DNA from: Ustulina deusta | Lineage: Eukaryota; Ascomycota; Sordariomycetes; Xylariales; Xylariaceae | Length of the DNA: 64,000 nucleotides | Direction of reading: 5' to 3' | NCBI GenBank assembly: GCA_023159155.1 | Contig: JAJNNX010000005.1 | Span: forward strand, 620,001-684,000 | Shown: positions 47,659 to 60,335 of the stretch, one piece after another | How positions within the stretch are numbered: position 1 is the stretch's first letter | How the letters are laid out: each line of letters begins with the position of its first letter | The notes under the pieces: generated by a model | What the model was told of the DNA's origin: nothing | Databases searched by the model: none | Seen by the model: only the letters and a program-made list of their open reading frames with translations | Program-made: the position numbers and the translations under genes

Positions 47659-47901
47659 TATAACGGTTAGTACAGTCTGTACAGTCTTAGCAAAACCCGT
47701 AAGAACTCCAGACCTACATAGCGATAAAATAGAAAATCTACGTACGGACCAACCTAACTCTGCAGCTATACATATAAAGTCTATATCTACCTACCTTATA
47801 AACTCTAACTTTTTTTTTTTTTTTTTTTTTTTTTAGCTTAAAGTTTTTATTTATAGTATTAATAAACTAGCTATAAAAGCTTTATTTAACTAATTATAAT
47901 A
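47659..47901 (+). repeat. Gypsy left (5') LTR
   Basis: 243 bp, starting TATAACGGTTAG and ending CTAATTATAATA. It has a run of about 24 T. Its first half keeps C residues that the right LTR has lost, while its last 60 bp have lost both C and G relative to the right LTR. Confidence 0.88.
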
Positions 47902-50900
47902 CTACTTTAAGCTTACTAATTATTTATTAATAAGTATTTAATAAATATATATTTTTTATTTTATTATAGTTAGCAAAATATAAATAAATTTTTTTTATTA
48001 GTTATATATTTAATATAAAAAATTATATATTTTATAATATAAATCTAACTTTAATATAACTTTAATAAAACTTTTAACTTTTATATTATTTAAAAATTAA
48101 TAATTTATAAAAAACCTAATTTTAAATAATTTTATTTTATTTTTAGCTTTTAAACAATTAAAATAACTTTAATTTTTAAGTATAACTAGCTTTTTATTAT
48201 TAGATAATTTTAAAATCTTTTTTTTTATAAAAAAAAAGAAAATTAAACACTAAATTTTTTTATAAACGCTTTAGGCGAACTAATATTTAAAAAAAAATTT
48301 AAAAAAAACAAAAAATTAAAATTTAAAAAAGCAAAATTTAAACTAGAACTAGAACTATTTAAAATAAGTAATATATTTAGAAATATAGCACTAAATATTA
48401 TAGCTATATAAGCTTGCAATTTTACGTTAGTTCTAATAAAACTTTTTTAATAAATAAAAAAAGTAAAGCGCTAATTTTTTAATATATTTATTTTAATATT
48501 TTTAAACTTTTTAGTTTTGCTACTTTATTTGTTTTTTATTTTATTAGCTTATTTTTTAATGTTTTAAATCTTGTTTATATTAAAAAAGCTAAAATATAAA
48601 AAATTAATTTTAGTAAGTTTATAAACTAATAAAAAAACTAAATAAAAATATTATTATATTTTAAACTAAAAATAGCTAATTTTAGTATATTATAAACTAA
48701 TTAAAAAAATATATTAAAAAATTAATAAAAATATATTTTTATTTAACTAAAAAATTATTTAATAATATTACTAAAATAATTTAAGTTTTATTAATAGTTT
48801 ATTATAACTTTAATTAAATAATTATTATTTATAAAATATTTTAAATTTATATATATAAAACTAATAAAAATATTAATAAGTTTATTTTTATATTTAATAG
48901 TTTAACTTAAAAATATTAACTAGCTAAATTATAATAAAAATATAAATTATAAAACTATTTTTATATAAACTTAAAAAAAAACTTATATAAAATTTTTATA
49001 AATTTAAATATTTTTTATAAATTATTTATTAATAAAATTATTAAATTAATATATAATATTAAGTAAACTTATAAAAACTATTAATAAATTAAATTTATTA
49101 GTTTAATTAAGCAAAAATCTAATTTAAATAACTAAATTTTTAGCAAACTAGCTTATTAATTTTTAGCTAACCTTAAAAGTTCTAAAATATTTATTTTAAA
49201 ATAATTAAAATAAGCGCTAACTATAAAAAAAAAAAAAGCTTATTAAAATAATAAAACTTGCTTTATTTATAGTAAAAAAAAAAAAAATTTTAGTATATAA
49301 AATTAATATAAAACTTTTTGTTTTTTTAGCTATTATATTTAAAAAAGTTCTTTTTAAAAAAAAAAATCTAAAATTTTACTATTATTATAACTAAAATTTA
49401 ATATAATATTAAAATTTAATAATAAAAAATATATTTTTAGCTTTTATTAATATTATATATTTATATAATTTATTTTATTTAAAAAAAAAATTATAAATAA
49501 ACTGCTAGCTATAAATTTTATTAAATAAAATATAAACTTAAATATTACTTTTGTTTTATTTATATTTAAACTTAAATTAACTAAATATAAATTTATAATT
49601 AATTATTAATAAAAAAATATATATTTAAAAAATTAAATTATATTAGTTCTAAATATTAATTGTACTATATTTAATTATTGCAATACTATTTGATTTATAA
49701 AATTAAATATTATTAAAACTTTTTATTAATTATTATTAATTATAAAATTATATTATTTTTTTTTTTTAAACTTATAAAAAAATATTTTAATAAAAAGTTT
49801 TATTATTTAGTTTAAAAATAAAACTTATTTAGTAGCAAACCTTTATTAATATATAAATTTAAAAATTTTTAAATAAGTTTATAAATATTTATATAAATAA
49901 TATTTTAATTTATTTTAAAACTAAAAAATAATACTAGACTTATTATAAAAAAATAATTTATTGCTTATATTAAACTAAATATTAAAAAAATATTAAAAAA
50001 TTTTATTTTAATATATTTATTATTAATTATTTAAAAATAATTATAAAAACTAAAATAAAAATTAAAATTAACTTTATAAAAATCTAAGCGATCCTAAATT
50101 AGAACTTTAATAATTTTAAAAATACTAAGTTAATCTAGTTGTTTTTTAAGCTTTATAATTACGTTCGTATGTTTACTTATTATACTAATAAAATCGCTGC
50201 TCTTTTAAATTAATTACTAAAAAAAAATAAGCTATTTATAATAGAACTAGAACAAAAACAAACTTTCGAACATATAAAACTGCTAGCTTATAAAACACTT
50301 GTTTTAGCTTTTTTTAGACCTGGCTAACTAATATAAATAAAAACAAATATTTTACGTAATATAATAAAAAAAGTTATTTAGTAGTAATAAGAAAATATAA
50401 CCTAAAAATCTATAAAATATTTTTTTAAAATAATAACGCTAATTAAACAAGCTTACTTAATTTAAAACTATAAACTTTTAATAATAATACAAACTTTAAA
50501 ATATTACTACTTAAAGCTTTTTAGAACTAAGTTTTTTGTAATAACTAATTATTAAACTTTATTATATTTTTTAAATAAATAGATTTTATTAATATAATAA
50601 ATATACTAACCTAACTTTTTATTAAACTTTAATATTACTTTTTAATACTAACTAAAACAAAAAAATATAATAGCTAACGTTTTATTAAAAAAAATAGCTA
50701 AGCTTTTTATAATTAAAACTAAAAAAACTAAAAAACAAACAATAGTATTAGTCCTACTTAATAAAATATTAAATTTTATATTAACTATAGACTTTTTATT
50801 TAATATTTTCTAAAAAACTAATTTAATAAACCTAATTAAATAAAAAAATTAGCTATAAAAACTAAAAAATAAAAACAAAAAGCTATATATATTTAAAGTT

Positions 50901-51035
50901 ATTTTAAATAGGATTATTTTTTTTTATATAGTTTTAATTTAAAAAGTTTATATATTTTTAATTGCTATATACTAAAATTAATACAAAACAATTAAAATAT
51001 TAAAACAAAAATATTACTAGTTTTATTTAAAATAT

Positions 51036-51140
51036 AATTATAAATAATATATATATAATTATAAATAATATATATATAATTATAAATAATATATATATAA
51101 TTATAAATAATATATATATAATTATAAATAATATATATAT
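51036..51140. repeat. 21-bp AT tandem repeat, 5 copies
   Basis: Five exact copies of AATTATAAATAATATATATAT inside the gypsy integrase region. With no C or G left it is immune to further RIP, and it probably arose after or late in decay. Confidence 0.9.
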
Positions 51141-52468
51141 AATTATTATAATTATAAAAAAAATAAAATATTATAAAACAAAACTTCTAGCTTTTTTTAT
51201 TTATTATTTATATTAGCTATAGTATAGTAATATATAATAATAAATAGTAAAAATATATTACTTAACTAATAAAATTATAATTATATATAAATATTTATAA
51301 ACAAGTTTAGCTGTCTAATTATAACTTTATTTAATAAAGAAATAAATATAATAAAATTATTAGCTATATAATATTATAAAAGTTTATATAGATTTTTTAA
51401 TATATTAAATATATAAATATTAAATAATATAAGATTATTTATTTTTAAGTTTATAGTAATAATTAATAGTTTTATAAGTACTAAATACTATTTTAGTAAT
51501 ACTTACTATTTTTAGATCTAAAAAGTAGTAAAATTAATTAATTAAAAACTAAACTAGTAATTTTGTTTTTATATTAATAAATACTAAAACAATTAAAATA
51601 TTTATTTTTTTATTTTAACCTTAATATATAATTTTTTATAATATTTATTAATTAATATATTATTACTAAAAATAATAATAAAAATTAAAATATAAAACTT
51701 TTTAATAATAAATATTAATAAAACTATTATAAATTTTAATACTAAATAACAAACGTTTAAACTAATCTATTAAACTTAAAACATTTAAAAAATAATATAT
51801 AATATAATAATTTTTATATAAAAATAATACAAATTATAAACTAATAAAAAAAATACTTAATAAATTTTAAAATAAAAAATAAAGTTTTTTTAAAAAAAAA
51901 AAAGTTTTATAATATAAGTATTAACTATTAGATTGGATTTTTAGTTAGTTAAACTTTTTAAAATTTTAAAAAAACAAAAATTTAGCTATATTTTTAATTT
52001 GTTTAACTTTTATAAAATAAAAACCCTATTTTATACTAACTAATTATAAAAAATAAACAATAACTTTTTATTTTAATAAATCTAATTATTATTTTTAGCT
52101 AAAAATATTAATAATAAAACAAAATTTAAAATTAAATAAATCAAACAATTAAAAATATATAAAAAAAATAAAAAGTTATAATACTAGGTTGCTTAAAAAA
52201 GCTATAATTTTAATAATACTTAATATATAGCTTAAAATTATAAAAATATATTAATTAAACTTAACTAATTTTATAAAACTTATAAAAAAACTTTTAAACT
52301 TTTTATAAAATTATAAAAATAAATATATATAGTAATAGTTAATAAGTTTATAAGCAATTATAAAAATAATAATAAAGTAGTATAATATAAAAAAACTATA
52401 TAAACTTAATATTATTAGTAACTTTAAGTTAAAACTATATTTAAACTTTTGGGTTTAAAAAAAAGTAG

Positions 52469-52710
52469 TATAACGGTTAGTATAGTTTATATAGTTTTAG
52501 TAAGACCTGCAAGGATTTTAGACCTATATAGCAATAAAATAAGAAGTCTATGTACGGACTAACCTAATTTTATAACTATACATATAAAGTTTATATCTAC
52601 TTACTTTATAAACTTTGATTTTTTTTTCTTTTTTTTCTTTTTTAGCTTAGAGTCTTTGTCCATAGTATTAATAAACTAGCTATAGAAGCTTTACTCGATT
52701 GATCGTGATA
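52469..52710 (+). repeat. Gypsy right (3') LTR
   Basis: 242 bp, starting TATAACGGTTAG and ending GATTGATCGTGATA, followed by TSD GTTAT (52711-52715). It keeps GC in its last 60 bp (CTTTACTCGATTGATCGTG) but has C-to-T losses in its first half. Confidence 0.88.
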
Positions 52711-52818
52711 GTTATTTTTTCCGGCTATTTTAAGCTTTGGGAATAGGTTTGTTACTTAAATTTTAGTCCGCTTGGCTTATTATAAGTTAGTTCTTAATAA
52801 TATATCTATAGCTGTTGC

Positions 52819-53062
52819 TGTTAGATTCAGTGTTATAGAGCGTACCGCATATATATATTTAGATCGCTTTATCTATTATTGTTTTTTATAGGTCCTATTT
52901 TGCCTTTATAAAATATTTATCTATAAGCTTGCTAGTAAGTATAGCCTAGCCACACTTATTAAGCCACATTATTAAGCCATAATACTTATATAACCAAGTA
53001 ATCCTGCTATCTATATTTAATTAGCTCTTTTTATAGCTACTAGCTATAAACTAAATCTAATA
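52819..53062 (-). repeat. Copia left (3') LTR
   Basis: 244 bp, TGTTAGATTC ... AAATCTAATA; the terminal CA has become TA. Preceded by TSD GTTGC at 52814-52818. Confidence 0.88.
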
Positions 53063-56000
53063 TACCTTTTTAAGGAAAATTATTCTAATAACTCTTTTTA
53101 TATATATATTATTATAGTTATAAAAATAGTTATAAATAAATATTAAAATATAAATAATATATAAATAATTATATAAGCTAGTTTTAAATATTATATATAT
53201 TACTATATAACTATTTAAAATATAATATAGCAAACTTAGTAGGCAAAAATATTTATAAAAAAGTACGCTTATAAGTATAATATATATAAGCTTACTTTTA
53301 ATATTACTAGAGTTTTCTTTTTTATTTTTTTTTATTTTTAGTTTTTATAAAATTTTTATAGTAAGTTTTTAAAACTAAAATATTAAATACTTTACTTTTT
53401 TATAATAAGATCTATACTAATTTTTTTTTTAGTTTTAATTATAAAAATATTTTTTGTTAGTATATTATTAACTATTAAAAAAAAATTTATTTTTATTATA
53501 AGTTTTAAAAAAATTTTAAGTTGTTTAATAAAAAGCTTACTAATATATATAAAAAAAACTATTATAATGTTTTTTTTGTTTTTTTTTTACTTAAATTATA
53601 ATAGCTAGCGCTTTTAACTAAGCTAAAACTTATAAATATAATATATAATTGTTTTTTAAGTTAATAATTAATAAGTTTATTGTTAGTTTAGAATTATTAT
53701 TATTAAATAATAATAATATTTTTATATGCTTTTTGCTTTGCTTTTTATTTATTATAAAGCTTTTAATATATTATATCTTTATTACTATTACTGCTATTAC
53801 TATTTTTTTAATACTTTTCTGCTAAACTTTTACTACTATTACTACTACTTTTAAAATAACTAATTTTTTGCTAGCTTTGCTTAGTACTTATTATTTAGTT
53901 TTTAGCTAGGTTATTCTAGTTATGCCTATACTACTACTAGTTCTGCCTAGTCGAACTTTTAGTAGCTAAAATATTATGTTTACTACTGTTGCTTTTTATA
54001 GTTATAGCTATGCTTTGTTTTTATAATAAGCTGGTCCCTACTTATAGCTAGTATTTTTAAAGATTTTTTAAAAAATACTATATTTATAGTATACTTATAG
54101 TACTTTTTAGGGTTGCTTAGATAGTAACTATATTAAAACGCTTAATAATAAGTTATAGTATTTATAGTATACTTTTAAGCATATATATAAGTTTTTATAA
54201 GTATATTTTTTAATAATTAGTAATAAGTACTAATTATAAATAGTTTTATTAATATTAAGCTTTATATTTATTATTTTTGGGATATTTTTATAAGAAGCGC
54301 TAGCAATACTACTATTTAAGCTTTATAAACTATAATCTATACTATATTATTTTTTTATTGCTTAAAAAAAAATATTTTTTATAAGCTTTTTGCCATTTTA
54401 TAATAAAATTAATATTTTTTAAAATAGTTAAGTTTTTATATTATTAGCTCTAAAGCTTTTTAAACATATAAAAATACTTTATAATCTTTTTATTAATATA
54501 TTATAAGCTTATAATTTATGTTTAAATAATATTTAAACGTTTTATTTTATAAATTTTTTTTTAGGTAGTAAATTTTTGATTTTTTTTTAAAAAACTAATA
54601 TATTTTACTAAACTTTTTAGTTATATTTAAAAAACTTATATAATTTAAGCTATTTTAAAAAAATTATTTATTTTAGTATAAATAAAGCTTTTATAAGTTT
54701 ATTAGTAATTATATTATTAATAAATATATATTTTATTATAATAGTTCTATTTTTAACTTTTTAGTATAACTAGTAGTTATAAATATTAATATATTATAGT
54801 TTAATATATAACAAAGCTACTTTTTTTATAATAAGCTTTATAGTTTGCTAATTATTATATTATATTTATATTTGCTAATTTTATAATACTACTTTAAGCT
54901 TATTAATAAACTAATTAATAAATATTACTTTTTTAGCTACTTGGGCTAAAACTAAAAGTTCTGCCTTAGTTATAGATATAATAACTATATTTTATTTATT
55001 AGCTCGCTAGCAGATTATTTCTTTAAAAAATTTTATAATATAAGCTTAAGAGCTCTTTTAGTTAAAAATATTATTTATAAAAAACATATTGCTAGCTACT
55101 ATAAAATTATTCTTATTTTTAAATTATAATATATAGTACTATATAAAAAATAAATATAATAAAAGTTTATTAGTAGCTTAGTAATACTTAAAAAAAAGAT
55201 TATAGTTAAATTATATAAGCTTAAAAATTTTAAACGCTATATTTAAATATATTATTACTATAATATATAAAATTAACCCTATTTTTTATTAATAATATTT
55301 AATACTAGCAAATATAAAATCTTTTTATATAAAAAAAGCTTTTAAGTTTTTATTAAAGTAGTTATATAAGCTATAGCTATAATATTTTATAGCTTAATAA
55401 TCTTTTTAATATAAAAAGCTTATAAAAGCTAAAAAAAGCCTTTTTTTTTATTTCTAATTATTTTAATACCTAAAAACTATTATAAGTTTTTATTTTTAAT
55501 AAAGTTATAATATATTTTAAGTATAGCAATTGCTTTATTTATAACTTTTTAGTTCTTTTATTTATATGCTATAACTATATTATTAATATATATAAACAAA
55601 AATATACTTTTTAAGGAATAGTAGTAGGGTTTATAAAGTATTAGCTTAAAGCCTATTTTTTATAATAACTTAGTAAGCTTTTTTTGCTATAGCAAAAAAA
55701 ACTTTTAAAACTTATATAAAGCTTATAGTAGCTTAACTATAATATTTAGTTTTTAGTAACCTAAAAATATATATATATAAATCTTTTTATTTAATTTAAT
55801 ATTTATAAAAATATTTATAATATTATATTGCTTAAGTTCTAAATTAAACTTAGTAGCAATAGTTATTAATATTTTAAAAGATTTTTTTGCTAATATATTA
55901 GTATAAGTATCCTTTTAGTTATTATTTAGTTACTAATCTCCTTATACTATTAGATAAGTTTTATATTTTTTATAGTACTTATATTTATTAAACTTATAAA

Positions 56001-59000
56001 TATAAACCTATATATAATCCAAAATAATCTTTTTTTATAAAAAGCTTTTAAGTACTTTTTTTTAAATACTTATTTTTTTATAGCTTTATAAATAAATAAA
56101 TTCTATTTCTTTAAAGTAATCTTTTAGCAAATAGTTTATAAAATCTTTATACTACTTTAATAATTATAATAAATCTTATTAATATATATTTTTTTTTAGT
56201 TTAGAAAAGTTTATAATTGAGCTTTTAAACAACTAGTATTTAGCTTAAGGGCTTTTTTTTTTTTACTAGCAAAACTTTTAATAAAATTTATTAGTTATAA
56301 TTAGTTGTATAATAGCTAATAAGCTTTTTTAAAAGCTTTTTTCTTTTTATTAATAGAGCTTTTAATAAGATTTAATAGCTATAATTAAATATATAATAAA
56401 TAATAGGCTTTTTTAAGGGGTTTTTTTTTTTTACTAATAAAGCTTTTAATAAGATTTAATAGCTATAATTGGTTATATAATAGTTAATAAGCTTTTCTAA
56501 AGGCCTTTTTTTTTTATAAAGCTTTTAATAAAATTTAATAGCTATAATTAGTTATAATAGATTTTTAAAAAACTTTTTAATAGCTTAGCTTTTTTGTTTT
56601 TAGTTATTAATTTGCTATTAATAATTATTACTTTTTATAATCTAGCTATATTAAAGCTAGTTGTTTAATAAGCTATAATTAAAACATTAAAAGTTAATTT
56701 AATAAAAATTTAATATTAATTATTAAATAGCTTTTTATTTAAGCTTAGATCTAGCAATTTAGCTTGTAGTATTACTAAATATAATAAAATAACTTTTAAA
56801 CTTTATAATAATATTAGTAATCTAAAAACAAACTATAAATTAGTATAAAGATAAAAGTCTTAATAAAAAACTTTTGCTTTTTTTTTTATAAGCTTGTTTT
56901 TATTAGAATTTTTTTTAGATTTAGATTTATTAGCATTTTTAGTATTGCTTTTTAAAAGTTAGCTAATAAGCTTATTATTTTTTTGTTTGTTAGCTATATT
57001 CTTTTTGAAATTAAAAATATTTTAATAACTAATATTATTTATTAATACTTTATATATTTTTAAAATTATTTTTATTATTACTAAAAAACTTATTTTTATT
57101 AAAAACTACATTTTTTATTACTATAATTTTGTTTTTTTTAAAAAACTAGATATAATAAGTATTAATAAATTAATAGCTTATTAAATAGCTTATCTAAACA
57201 TTAAAATTAAGCTTTTTATGCTTTTATTTTTTAAGTTTAGTTTTAATAGTTATAATAAATATTATATACTTAAATATTTTTAAATAAAATATATAAAATA
57301 TTTGATTATAACTAATAAACTTTTATAAATAATTAAAATATAAATAGAATTTTTTATATAAAGCTTGCTAGTAATTAATTTGCTTAAATATTTAATTATA
57401 TAAATATATTACTATTTAAACTATTTTAGGCCAAAAAAAAACAAAAAATTTATAACTATTATATATTAAGCTTGCTTAACACTTAATAATACTTTTTATT
57501 TTTTTAACTGCTTTATTAAAATCTTAAATATATAATAATAAAATTTTAAAATTTATTTTATAAGTTTATTTTATAGCTATTACTAAATATATAATTTTTT
57601 AATTATTACTAGCAATTTTATTATTATATTTATAATTTTTATTTTATTATTATAGTATATTTAAATATATTAAATATAATATTTATAATTTTTTTAAATA
57701 GTATTAATATATTTATTATTAATATAATAGTTCTAAATATAACTTAAGTATTAATTAATAACTAATATAATATGTTATAAGTACTTATTTTTATTAAAAG
57801 TATTAAATTTATAAAAATTAACTATTAATTAAATATTAGCTTTTATAACTTTTAAATAAACACTTTATACTATTTTATAATAAACTTTAGATTTACTATA
57901 TATTATATAGTTTATAGTTTAGATCTTATTATTAAAATATAAAATAATTACTACTTTTTTTATATAATTAAATAATTATTTTAAAAGTTTAAAGCTTATA
58001 TATTTTAAATATTAGTACTACTTATAAAAGCTAGCTTAAGATTTAGAGCGCTTTATATAAAAGTTTAATATATTTTTTTATATATAAAATATTTGCTTAG
58101 TTAAACGTTCTAAAAAATATTCTATAATATATTAGCTATATATTTAGGTTAAAGAATATAGGAGCTCTTTTTATTAGTATTTTAAAAGATCGGACTTAAA
58201 TTTATTATTTTAGTATATGCTTGTTTAGTTTAGAACTTATAAAAAAACTAAGTTAGTAGCTATATCTAAGCAAAAAGTAATATTATATAGCTAATATATA
58301 ACTATACTTTTTAGGCCCTAAGCCTTAATATTAATCTTGCTATAGCTATATATATAAATTGCACTATTTCCTACTAGTACTATATTATCTAAGTTAGTAT
58401 TTTTTAAATATATAAAATAATATGCCTAATTAAATATATAAATAATTAATCTAAAATCTACTATAGCTAAATTATATAATTTATATGTTTTAATAAACCT
58501 TTAGTTAATAATAAACAAACTTACTACTTTTGCTATAAAAAACCTTAAAAATTAATTATTTTAAAAATTATTTTTTAGAACTTTAAATTTTACTTTTTTT
58601 TTTTTTTATTACTTCTATGCTTTTTTTACTGCTTATTTAACATTTTTTTTATTTGCTATATATATTTTAGCTATTCTATTAATACTTTAATTAAATTTTT
58701 AGCTTTTTAGTTAAAGCTTTATAAATATAAGCTAGTAGCTTAATATATAATAATAATTATAATATATAATATAATTCTTTATATTTAGGTTTTTTTTTTT
58801 TAGCTTTAGTTTTTATATTAGTACAAAAATATTTAATAAAAATATTTTTAAAGCTTTTTTTTTAATTATTTTAATAATTTTTGCAACTATTATTAGTTTA
58901 GTATTATTAGTAGTTTTTATAATTTTAATAATTTTATTTAAAATAATCTTTTTTTTAATTGTTTATAAAATTGTTTAAATTATTTTAATTGTTAAAAAAT

Positions 59001-59857
59001 TCAAAAGTATTAAAAATACTTCTTTTAACAATTTTTCTAAAAATATAAGTTATACTTAGAATTATAGCTTTTTAGTATAGTTCGGTAGTAATAGTCTAGT
59101 ATTATAAAATATTATTTATAATAGTATTATAATAAATATTTTAAAAAAAAATAACCTAAACTAAATAAATATTTTATAAAACTTTTTCCAAATCAATAAT
59201 AAACTTAAATAAATTTATTATTTTAGTACTTTTTAAATAAGCTTTAAAAACTTTATTAAACTACTTATTTATTTATTTAATTAAGTTTTTAATAAGTTTT
59301 CTAATTATAAAATTAATAAAAACTTTATATTTTAATTTATATTTAAACTTTAAAACATATTAGGCTATATTTTTAAGTTTCCTAAAGTTATTATATTACT
59401 TATCGATTGTTTAATTAACTTTTATTTATATTAAATAATAGTTTAAATAAATCGTTTTATATATTTATTTAGTAAACTTAGTAAGCTTAATTTAGTAGTT
59501 AATATAATACTTAAAAGCAATTTTATAGCACTATTTAATGTTTTAATATAGCGCTTTTCTAATAACTATTAGCTCTATATATATTATAGTATTAAAATCA
59601 GTAGCTCCAATAAAAAAGAAATTGTTTATTAGTAGTATGCTTAATAGCTAAAGCTATAAAGCTTGCTTTTTTTCTAAAACTATATATTTTTAAAAGTTGC
59701 AATTATAAGCGCTAATAATAAAATCTTCTTTTTATAATAAAAAATCTTCTAAAAAATTAAACATAATAATATATTGTTTAAATATAATAGCAATTTTTAT
59801 ATATTTCTAGCTAAAGATCGCTTATAATAAAGTATAAAAATTAATAAAACTTTTAAT

Positions 59858-60101
59858 TATTAGATTTAATATTATAAAGTGTACTATATATATATGTTTA
59901 GATCGCTTTATTTATTATTATTTTTTATAAGTCTTATTTTGCTTTTATAAAATATTTATTTATAAGTTTGCTAGTAAATATAGCTTAGCCATACTTATTA
60001 AGCCACGTTATTAAGCTATAACGCTTATATAACTAAGTAATCCTGCTATCTATACCTAATTAGCTCTTTTTATAGCTATTAGCTATAGGCCAAATCTAAC
60101 A
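59858..60101 (-). repeat. Copia right (5') LTR
   Basis: 244 bp, TATTAGATTT ... AAATCTAACA; here the terminal TG has become TA while the final CA is kept. Followed by TSD GTTGC at 60102-60106. Same length as the left LTR. Confidence 0.88.
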
Positions 60102-60321
60102 GTTGCTTCTATATATATATCTTTGAATATTATAGCTAGGCATAACAGTATTGCTAGGTCCTATATTAGTAAGGTTTTTTAGCCGGGGCTAAATATTATT
60201 ACTAATCAAACCTTTAGTATTTTGTAGAAATTAGCTAAAATTTAGCGCTATTAGTGTTTTTGGTATATTGTCCGCAATACTACTAACAGTAGCTTGCGCA
60301 CGGATGATAAATAGAAGGAAG

Positions 60322-60335
60322 AGAGACGCGGGAAA
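60322..60335. repeat. Right 14-bp target-site duplication of the LINE
   Basis: AGAGACGCGGGAAA, identical to 41604-41617. The codons that follow (AC AAC GGT GAA AAC) continue the AAA ATPase frame. Confidence 0.9.

Larger units (their letters stand above)
47659..52710 (+). mobile_element. Ty3/gypsy LTR retrotransposon, RIP-decayed
   Basis: Length 5,052 bp with LTRs at 47659-47901 and 52469-52710 and a 5-bp TSD. The internal plus strand retains pol texture. The reverse transcriptase signature reads NIYINNILIYFKT at about 49884-49922, where gypsy RTs have YIDDILIYSKT (D to N). RNase H texture around 50470-50700 includes ELLAVIQTLKYYR, then a TD-to-TN-type core, then NIIAD near the end. The order gag (about 47.9-49.0 kb), RT, RNase H and integrase (after about 50.75 kb) fits Ty3/gypsy. 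Stops are everywhere and base composition is dominated by A, T and TpA. Inserted in the LINE and non-functional. Confidence 0.85.
52819..60101 (-). mobile_element. Ty1/copia LTR retrotransposon, RIP-decayed
   Basis: Length 7,283 bp with 244-bp LTRs and TSD GTTGC (52814-52818 and 60102-60106). Coding texture is on the minus strand, so the 5' LTR is the right one. Reading leftwards: a protease/pre-integrase-like stretch at about 58330-58480 (THIFN-type and VLVGNSA-type text), then a reverse-transcriptase catalytic motif at 55568-55593 reading IYINNIVIA, the RIP form of a copia YVDDIVIA. Protease before RT with RT in the 3' half fits Ty1/copia order. No open frame survives. It sits 98 bp right of the gypsy element, in the LINE remnant. 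Confidence 0.83.
41618..60321 (-). mobile_element. Tad/I-like LINE (non-LTR retrotransposon), RIP-decayed, split by two nested LTR elements
   Basis: The outermost element. Its 3' end faces left: directly after the 14-bp TSD comes (TTGA)n at 41618-41634, the minus-strand simple-repeat tail of a LINE. The body occupies 41618-47653, with remnants at 52716-52813 and 60107-60321, about 6.3 kb in total. The minus strand keeps reverse-transcriptase texture despite RIP: GYANNVVVLTI at 44067-44100, where RT has GYADD (D to N by G-to-A), and WLGVYLDKKLQF at about 43805-43841, the thumb-region motif of fungal LINE RTs. An endonuclease and RNase H are expected at the right and left ends but are too mutated to confirm. 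The first 70 bp after the tail are not AT-rich. No intact ORF remains. Confidence 0.8.

Noticed and set aside
47612..47836. 74-codon open frame in the AT-rich block
   Set aside because: It runs through the gypsy LTR and its poly-T tract, so it is a by-product of the repeat and not a gene.
41640..60230. CRISPR-like or centromeric interpretation of the AT-rich block
   Set aside because: LTRs, TSDs and reverse-transcriptase remnants explain it as RIPed retrotransposons; no regular spacer-repeat structure is present.
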